A stretch of DNA of 64,000 nucleotides, taken from Xanthomonas euroxanthea. Its GTDB lineage: Bacteria; Pseudomonadota; Gammaproteobacteria; Xanthomonadales; Xanthomonadaceae. Within the stretch, counting starts at the first letter, position 1; the number at the start of each line of letters is the position of its first letter. Of this stretch, positions 59,045 to 64,000 are shown in pieces. The stretch is from NCBI RefSeq assembly GCF_900476395.1, contig NZ_UIHB01000001.1, positions 6,217-70,216 on the forward strand, in the 5' to 3' direction. A model generated the notes under the pieces. It searched no databases, was not told the origin of the DNA, and worked only from the letters and a program-made list of their open reading frames with translations. Position numbers and translations under genes: made by a program.

Positions 59045-59707
59045 GTGCCCGTTTCCCCCAGCATCACCGCCCCGCACTACAAGACCCGCTCCGCCCGCCG
59101 TGCCGATGTGATCGTGCATGCGGCCGGCCTGTTCCTGGCCATCGTCGGCGGTGCCTGGATGGTCTGGCGCGCCCATGCCAACCAGACCATGCTGCTGGCC
59201 ACCTGCGTGTACGCGCTGGGGCTGCTGGTGATGTTCGGCTGCTCGGCGGCCTACAACTTCGCCCCGCCGCAGCGCCAGCCGATGCTGCGCAAGTTCGACC
59301 ACGCCGGCATCTTCGTGATGATCGCCGGCTCCTACACGCCGTTCCTGCTGGTCGCCCTGGACGGCACCTGGCGCTGGGCGATGATCCTGGGCGTGTGGGG
59401 CGTGGCCTTGTTCGGCGTGTTTGCCAAGCTGTTCCTGCCCGGCATCGCCAAGGGCTTCTGGGTGGCGATCTACCTGCTGCTGGGCTGGGCCGGCATCGTG
59501 GTGATCAAGCCGTTCGTCGCCGGCCTGGACAGCACCGTGCTCTGGCTGATCGCCGCCGGCGGCGCGTTCTACACCGTGGGCGTCACCTTCTACGTGCGCA
59601 AGTCGCTGGTCTACAACCGCGCCATCTGGCACGCCCACGTGCTGGGCGGCGCGCTCTCGCACTGGTGCGCCATCTGGTTGTGCCTGCGGCCGTTGGGCGG
59701 GGTGTAG
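59045..59707 (+). CDS. Hemolysin III family (PAQR/TrhA) membrane protein
   Basis: This 220-residue integral membrane protein of the hemolysin III/PAQR family has seven hydrophobic helices. Family motifs are SARRADVIVHAAGLFLAIVGG in helix 1, a SAAYNF motif, RKFDHAGIFVMIAGSYTPFLL in helix 3 and WHAHVLGGALSHW in the last helix, whose histidines line the metal site. The start is a GTG at 59045 preceded by GAAGAA. Despite the name, many members work in lipid or stress homeostasis, not toxicity. It is divergent from the helicase gene. Confidence 0.92.
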   Translation: MPVSPSITAPHYKTRSARRADVIVHAAGLFLAIVGGAWMVWRAHANQTMLLATCVYALGLLVMFGCSAAYNFAPPQRQPMLRKFDHAGIFVMIAGSYTPFLLVALDGTWRWAMILGVWGVALFGVFAKLFLPGIAKGFWVAIYLLLGWAGIVVIKPFVAGLDSTVLWLIAAGGAFYTVGVTFYVRKSLVYNRAIWHAHVLGGALSHWCAIWLCLRPLGGV

Positions 59708-59751
59708 CCAGGTCGGCCGCCTCGCCCGGCGCAGCCGACTTGCCTCACCCG

Positions 59752-59773
59752 GAGTGATACTTTAGTGTCACTC
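59752..59773 (+). promoter_or_regulatory. Probable toxin-antitoxin operator
   Basis: The inverted repeat GAGTGATAC-TTTA-GTGTCACTC (one mismatch) ends directly before the antitoxin ATG at 59775. A TACTTT -10-like element lies inside it. No Shine-Dalgarno site is visible. An antitoxin binding here would block the promoter, the usual autoregulation of Phd-type pairs. Confidence 0.65.
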
Positions 59774-59774
59774 C

Positions 59775-60032
59775 ATGCGCACAGAACTTGTCACCACGCT
59801 CAAGCGTCAGGCCACCGAACTCCTCGCTGATGTCGAGCGCGACAAGGAGCCGATCCTGATTACCCAGCATGGTCTGCCCAGCGCATATCTGGTCGATGTC
59901 ACCAGCTATGAGCGCCTGCAGCAGCGGATGGCGATCCTCGAAGGTATCGCCCGTGGTGAAATGGCGGTAGCGGAAGGCCGCAGCCTGAGCCACGAGCAGG
60001 CCAAACAACGCCTGGCGCGATGGCTGAAATAG
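59775..60032 (+). CDS. Phd/YefM-family antitoxin
   Basis: This 85-residue antitoxin has a DNA-binding N-terminal half (MRTELVTTLKRQATELLADV) and the Phd/YefM-type ILITQHGLPSAYLVDVTSYERL. A charged C-terminal tail (LSHEQAKQRLARWLK) would wrap the toxin. It overlaps the toxin gene by 13 nt. An operator lies directly upstream. It neutralises the ParE/RelE toxin and represses the pair; this is family knowledge. Confidence 0.92.
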   Translation: MRTELVTTLKRQATELLADVERDKEPILITQHGLPSAYLVDVTSYERLQQRMAILEGIARGEMAVAEGRSLSHEQAKQRLARWLK

Positions 60033-60319
60033 TCTGGTCGGAGCCGGCGGTGGCCGACCTGGACGCGATTGCCGACTACATTGCACTTGAGGACGCAGCC
60101 GCCGCAGCGGCACTGGTGAGACGGGTGGTTGCGCATGTCGAGCAATTGGCCGAGCACCCGGAGAGCGGGAGCCGCCCGCAGGAGCTCAAGCGCTCCCGCT
60201 ACCGTCAAATCGTCGAACCACCGTGCCGCGTGTTCTACCGTGTGGATGGGCAGCGCGTCGTCGTGGTTCACGTGATGCGCTCGGAGCGGTTACTCCGGAG
60301 AAATCGTCTTTCGCGCTGA
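60020..60319 (+). CDS. ParE/RelE-family toxin
   Basis: This 99-residue toxin of the ParE/RelE superfamily has the pattern VWSEPAVADLDAIADYIALED, HPESGSRPQELKRSRYRQIV and CRVFYRVDGQRVVVVHVMRSERLL. ParE members inhibit gyrase and RelE members cleave mRNA; the YRVFYRV-type pattern is more typical of ParE, so gyrase is the likelier target. It starts within the antitoxin gene (13-nt overlap), which fixes the operon. Confidence 0.9.
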   Translation: MAEIVWSEPAVADLDAIADYIALEDAAAAAALVRRVVAHVEQLAEHPESGSRPQELKRSRYRQIVEPPCRVFYRVDGQRVVVVHVMRSERLLRRNRLSR

Positions 60320-60332
60320 CAGCGCCCCCCCC

Positions 60333-60863
60333 CTACAACTTGGTCTTCAACACCGCCTCGAAGGCCGCGTCCGGCGCGATGCTGTCGGAGAGCACGATCA
60401 CCGAATGCAGCGTGCCCCGGGCCTGCACGTTGTACTCAAAGCCCACCGGCGTGCCGCCGTGGCTGAACACCTCGATCTCGCTGTACTCGCCAAGCCGGCC
60501 TTCGTAACTTTCGCGATCGAAGCCGTGCTCCTTGGCAAAGTTGCCGGCGGCGGTACGTGCGCCTTCCCACACCGCGTCCTCGTAGGTCATCGGCTGCAGC
60601 AGGCTGATCAGGTGCGTCGCGCAGGCGCTGGTGCTGGTCACGCCATAGCCATCGACCTCGCCCATCAGCGGGATCTTGTGCCTGGTGCGCTTGGGCGTGG
60701 CGGTGACCGTGCAGCCAAGTTGCTGCAGGTTGGCAAGGGTGAAGTGCTCGGCTTCCGGGCGCGGCGCGCCGGGGGTGCCGGCGCCGGTACAGGCGCACAA
60801 CGCGCAGAGCAGGCCGAGTGGGAGGCAGCGGTGTAGGCGAAGGTTCGGCAAGGGGGCGTCCAT
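60333..60863 (-). CDS. Lipoprotein of unknown function
   Basis: This 176-residue predicted lipoprotein has a signal segment (LPLGLLCALCACTG, several cysteines near the lipobox). The mature part contains paired cysteines in LQQLGCTVTATPKRTRHKIP and STSACATHLISLL. No enzymatic motif is seen. The stop lies 14 nt past the end of the toxin gene on the other strand. The C-terminus (APDAAFEAVLKTKL) is intact. Its role is unknown. Confidence 0.68.
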   Translation of the reverse strand: MDAPLPNLRLHRCLPLGLLCALCACTGAGTPGAPRPEAEHFTLANLQQLGCTVTATPKRTRHKIPLMGEVDGYGVTSTSACATHLISLLQPMTYEDAVWEGARTAAGNFAKEHGFDRESYEGRLGEYSEIEVFSHGGTPVGFEYNVQARGTLHSVIVLSDSIAPDAAFEAVLKTKL

Positions 60864-61047
60864 GCAAGCAAGGGGGCAAGTGCGGCACCGCGGTCGGCGG
60901 TGCGCCGGATGCGGGCGCATCGGCGGCCGTGGAGTATCCACCGCTGCCGGCTGGCGCGCCAGGCGCGCTGTGGCCGGCCGCGTCGCGACGGCGCGGTGCA
61001 CGTTTCCCTCACCCGCAGCCGCGTGGCGTGCCGCGGCCGTACTCACC

Positions 61048-62145
61048 TCACCGCGTCGGCACCCGCATGCGGATGCCGTCCGTCGCAAAGGACGGGTCCA
61101 GCGGCGCCCGCCGCTGCACCCACATGTCGCCCATCATCCGGTCCAGCCCGCGGTCCAGGCCGGTGACCAGCCCCGCACCCGGGGTGAAGGTCAGCTCGCC
61201 GAAGTAGATCTGCCCGCGCTGGATGTACCAGTCCACCCGCACGTAATCGACATCGCCCGCCAGCCGCTTGCTCAGTTCCAGCGCCTGTTCCAGCAGCGCC
61301 GGCGGGCTGGGCGGCGTGCGCCCGTCGTCGCGGATGCGGTGGAAGGCCGTGTGCAGGTTGTTCACGAAGAAGGTCATCGCCAGCTTGGGCGTGTCGAAGC
61401 GCCCGTAGATCACCTGCAGCACGTACTGAAAACTGCCGTCGGCCTGGCGGAACATGTGGAACTTGTAGTCCACCGGCACCTGCTGCGCATCGCCGATGTA
61501 CTCCTCCACCAGGATCCGCGGCGGAATATCGCGGTAATGGATCTCGCGCACCATGTCGGAGAAGTCGGTGCGCAGCCACTGGCCGCAGCGCTCGATGATG
61601 CGCCGTTTCTGCACCGCGTCCGGCTCCTCGCGCACCACCTCCACCATCGCCGCGCCATGGTTGGCCTTGATCACGGTCTGCCGCCACTGCGGCAGGCGCA
61701 ACAGCTCCTGCGGGTCGGTGCTGTCCAGCAGCAGCGGGATCAGGTGCGCCTCGCCGATCCTGGCCGCCACATACGGGCGCACCGCAAACTTGTCCGCCAG
61801 CCGCTGGTACAGCGGGTAATCGCCGTGCACGCACTTGCGGTAGAGGATCTTCTCGTTGAAGCACTTGGGCGCATACAGGTCCGGCAGCCGCCCGAAGGTG
61901 TGCAGGTAATACAGCCGGTCCTGGTGCCGCCAGGGCAGGGTACGCAGCAGGCCGCGCGCGCCTTTGCGCAGCAGGCGCCTGAGGCCCGGGATGTCCGAGG
62001 CCGGTGCGGGCAGCTGCGGTGCCGGGGCCACGCAGCGCTCGTCGAACGAGGCCATCAACGGCGGCGGCATGGCCAACCATCCTTGCGCTGGCGCACCGCG
62101 CCCGCCCACCAACGGCGTGGTGAGCGCCAGCATGTTGTCGGTCAT
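61048..62145 (-). CDS. ATP-grasp fold protein (TupA-like)
   Basis: This 365-residue protein resembles the TupA-like ATP-grasp family seen in polysaccharide and peptidoglycan-related glycan clusters. Landmarks are FGRLPDLYAPKCFNEKILYRK (family N-terminal motif), KANHGAAMVEVV, PPRILVEEYIGD, VDYKFHMFRQADG and DYVRVDWYIQRGQIYFGELTFTPGAG with metal-binding acids. The family likely ligates amino acids or similar groups to a glycan. It stands alone here without other biosynthesis genes. An unusual palindrome lies upstream. The ATG at 62145 gives the longest form; an in-frame ATG four codons in is also possible. Confidence 0.85.
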   Translation of the reverse strand: MTDNMLALTTPLVGGRGAPAQGWLAMPPPLMASFDERCVAPAPQLPAPASDIPGLRRLLRKGARGLLRTLPWRHQDRLYYLHTFGRLPDLYAPKCFNEKILYRKCVHGDYPLYQRLADKFAVRPYVAARIGEAHLIPLLLDSTDPQELLRLPQWRQTVIKANHGAAMVEVVREEPDAVQKRRIIERCGQWLRTDFSDMVREIHYRDIPPRILVEEYIGDAQQVPVDYKFHMFRQADGSFQYVLQVIYGRFDTPKLAMTFFVNNLHTAFHRIRDDGRTPPSPPALLEQALELSKRLAGDVDYVRVDWYIQRGQIYFGELTFTPGAGLVTGLDRGLDRMMGDMWVQRRAPLDPSFATDGIRMRVPTR

Positions 62146-62182
62146 GTGGAAATCCTTGATCCGCTAATAAAGTGCGACACCA

Positions 62183-62200
62183 GTCACATTTTATTGTGAC
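62183..62200. promoter_or_regulatory. Palindrome upstream of the ATP-grasp gene
   Basis: GTCACA-TTTTAT-TGTGAC has half-sites facing the opposite way to a CRP/Clp site, and GTGCG/CGCAC lie outside it. It lies 38 nt before the ATP-grasp ATG in an AT-rich stretch that may contain the promoter. The regulator is unknown. Confidence 0.45.
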
Positions 62201-62490
62201 GTAGCGCACGATATACGGAAAAGGCGAGACCAGGGGAGCAATTTGTCTCAAACCGCCTGCTGGCCTGAATCAGGTCGCTTTCGCGCCCCGGCCGGCCGCC
62301 TCCAGCCAGCAAGCCGGCGCCGCAAGGGCCTGCCAGCGCCAGGCATGGCCCGGTCCGCTGCGCCGCCGGGCCGGGCCGGGGCGTGGCACCCTTCGGCCAC
62401 CGGGCCGGCCGTGGCATGGCCCGGTCTGCCCTTTGCACGCACCGGCGGCAACCGGCACCGTAGCCCGCTCACCTCAACGGAGCCGTCTGC

Positions 62491-63135
62491 ATGACCATCA
62501 CCATCACCGCCTTCGAACGCTCGCCCGACGGCGGCAAGGGCCTGGTGCGCGATCTGCGCGTGCGCTGGGCGCTAGAAGAGGTGGGCCAGCCCTACCAGGT
62601 GCGGCGGGTGCCCTTCGCCGCGCTGAAGCAACCCGCGCATCTGGCCCTGCACCCGTTCGGCCAGATCCCCACCTTCGAACAGGGCGCGCTGGTGCTGTTC
62701 GAAACCGGCGCCATCGTCCTGCACATCGCCGAGCGTTATCCCGGCCTGCTGCCGGCCGACCCCAACGCCCGCGCCCGTGCCATCGCCTGGATGTTTGCCG
62801 CGCTCAACACGGTGGAGCCGCCCAGCCTGGAGCTGGCCACCGCCACGCTGCTGGAAGCGGACAAACCCTGGACCGCAGAGCGCATGCCGCTGCTGCAAAG
62901 GCGCATCCGCCGGCGCCTGCAGCACCTCACCGCGCACCTGGGCAGCAACGCCTGGCTCGATGGCGACTTCAGCGTCGGCGACCTGCTGATGGCGTCGGTG
63001 CTGCTGCGCATCGGGCACTTCGGCCTGCTGGACGCCTTCCCCGAACTGCTGGCCTATGTCGCCCGCGCCGAACGCCGGCCGGCCTACCAACGCGCCTTTG
63101 CGGCGCAGTGGGCGATCAACGGCGCAGGTGCCTGA
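62491..63135 (+). CDS. Glutathione S-transferase
   Basis: This 214-residue GST has an N-terminal thioredoxin-like domain (FGQIPTFEQGALVLFETGAIVLHIAE, the GSH-binding cis-proline and E-T pair) and an alpha-helical C-terminal domain (WLDGDFSVGDLLMASVLLRIG). The position normally holding a catalytic Ser or Tyr near the N-terminus is not obvious in AFERSPDGGKGLVRDLRVRW. Substrate unknown. It is preceded by a GC-rich 290-nt gap with inverted GGCCCGGT repeats. Confidence 0.9.
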   Translation: MTITITAFERSPDGGKGLVRDLRVRWALEEVGQPYQVRRVPFAALKQPAHLALHPFGQIPTFEQGALVLFETGAIVLHIAERYPGLLPADPNARARAIAWMFAALNTVEPPSLELATATLLEADKPWTAERMPLLQRRIRRRLQHLTAHLGSNAWLDGDFSVGDLLMASVLLRIGHFGLLDAFPELLAYVARAERRPAYQRAFAAQWAINGAGA

Positions 63136-63273
63136 GCGAAGGGGCCAACGGCAGGGAGCTCGCTGCCCGCCCGCCTCGGGGCAGTGTCTGCTTCCCATGC
63201 CCACAGGCACGCGCAGTCGCATGGCGCGCCGACATCGCGCACCATCGCCGTCTTCAACGGAATGGAGTGACCC

Positions 63274-63981
63274 ATGCGCACAACCCACGTCCTGGCCCTG
63301 GCCGCCCTGTGCAGTGCGCTCGCCGCCTGCACAGACACAGGCCGGCCAGCGCCTACCGACCAAGCGTCAGCGGCCACGCCTGCAGCGGCCGCAGCCACGG
63401 CAGGCCCCGGCGCAGCAGCGCCGTCGCCGGATCGAACAACCGCCCTCACCCAGGGCGTGAGCCAGCAGGCACGGCGCTACCTGTGCCCGCAGGGTCCGGG
63501 CGCGTGCAAGGCCAGTGGGCCATTGGTGGCCGACTCCGAGGCAGAAGCACAGTGGCTGCTCACCCACGGCTACCCCACCGAGAGCGAGCGCGCACGCCTG
63601 GATACCTTGCACCTGGACCAGCTCAAGGCAGCGTCGCAGGCAGGCAACCAGGCCGCCACGGTGGTCTATGGCATCAAGACCGCAGTTGCCGGCCGCTTCT
63701 CCACCGGCGTCGGCATCCTGCGGCGGGCCGCACTGGCCGGCAACCTGTATGCCTACTACGGCCTGTCGGAGGTGTACGCCAGCGACACGCAGCACAAGAA
63801 CCTGGTCGACAGCCTGGCCTACCTGCGCCTGGCGTCCCTGCTGGGTGATGGCAAAGCCGCGCGCGCCATCGCGGCGAAAGGACTCAGCGGCGTCGAAAAC
63901 GCCGTTGCCGACGAGCGCGCCGCAGCGCTCTACAAGACGTTTTCCAACTACCAGCGCCCGGCGCCCAGACCGCTCGACTAA
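63274..63981 (+). CDS. Lipoprotein of unknown function
   Basis: This 235-residue lipoprotein has the signal LALAALCSALAACTD (lipobox LAAC), an Ala/Pro-rich linker, then a helical region. Small repeats such as GILRRAALAGNLYAYYGLSE and YLRLASLLGDGKAARAIAAKG recall Sel1-like repeats but without a clear full motif. A cysteine pair lies in YLCPQGPGACKAS. The stop is 19 nt before the window edge. No function is assigned. Confidence 0.72.
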   Translation: MRTTHVLALAALCSALAACTDTGRPAPTDQASAATPAAAAATAGPGAAAPSPDRTTALTQGVSQQARRYLCPQGPGACKASGPLVADSEAEAQWLLTHGYPTESERARLDTLHLDQLKAASQAGNQAATVVYGIKTAVAGRFSTGVGILRRAALAGNLYAYYGLSEVYASDTQHKNLVDSLAYLRLASLLGDGKAARAIAAKGLSGVENAVADERAAALYKTFSNYQRPAPRPLD

Positions 63982-64000
63982 GCGTGCAATGCGCGGCCCG

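Overview
The window is typical high-GC chromosomal DNA of a plant-associated Xanthomonas (Gammaproteobacteria, Lysobacterales). The genus call rests on gene content and order: the 3' end of gyrB, a tonB-exbB-exbD1-exbD2 cluster followed by pdxJ, three adjacent GH5 cellulases, gltB-gltD, a very large NdvB-type cyclic glucan synthase, and intergenic repeats of the kind common in Xanthomonas. A gyrB end at the left edge suggests the segment lies a few kb from the replication origin (dnaA-dnaN-recF-gyrB is the usual order). The species cannot be fixed from sequence reading alone. No rRNA, convincing tRNA, CRISPR array, prophage or intact insertion sequence was seen.

Layout. 1-7.4 kb: gyrB (partial), a CPBP membrane protease, an M48 lipoprotein protease, a TPR protein, the TonB energy-transduction operon closed by a strong terminator, then a decayed third exbD copy. 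7.4-16 kb: pdxJ, a small membrane protein, cardiolipin synthase, a radical SAM protein, a 2OG-Fe(II) oxygenase, a FadL porin, a rhomboid protease, DUF1820 and a 2-hydroxyacid dehydrogenase. 16-22.6 kb: cell-envelope proteases (CtpA-type S41 peptidase, EnvC-type factor, M28 lipoprotein), a repeat protein likely to be a beta-solenoid, and a PepSY protein. 22.8-27.3 kb: three tandem secreted GH5 endoglucanases, followed by a zinc alcohol dehydrogenase, an integral-membrane acyltransferase and gltD/gltB (30.6-36.7 kb). 36.9-43.6 kb: two small I78-like lipoproteins flanking topoisomerase IB and a lipid N-methyltransferase-like protein; then pirin, azoreductase and a LysR regulator. 43.6-53.2 kb: a duplicated ~206-bp repeat and the 2885-residue cyclic beta-1,2-glucan synthase with a translationally coupled 73-residue protein. 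53.3-64 kb: a trypsin-like protease, a helicase-exonuclease pair resembling MrfA/MrfB, hemolysin III, a Phd/ParE toxin-antitoxin pair, an ATP-grasp protein, a GST and lipoproteins.

Functionally the window is rich in envelope and host-interaction functions: TonB-driven uptake, plant cell wall degradation (GH5), periplasmic glucan synthesis, phospholipid modification (Cls, methyltransferase), and periplasmic proteolysis with its inhibitors. The observations I consider most worth follow-up are the helicase-exonuclease operon whose exonuclease carries a repeated SA-D/E-RLRLLRRQ motif in a long disordered N-terminus, the glucan synthase/73-residue protein coupling, the decayed exbD copy with a hexamer expansion, the seven-repeat beta-solenoid, and a toxin-antitoxin operator that abuts the start codon. 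I did not find a system that I can call wholly new with confidence.
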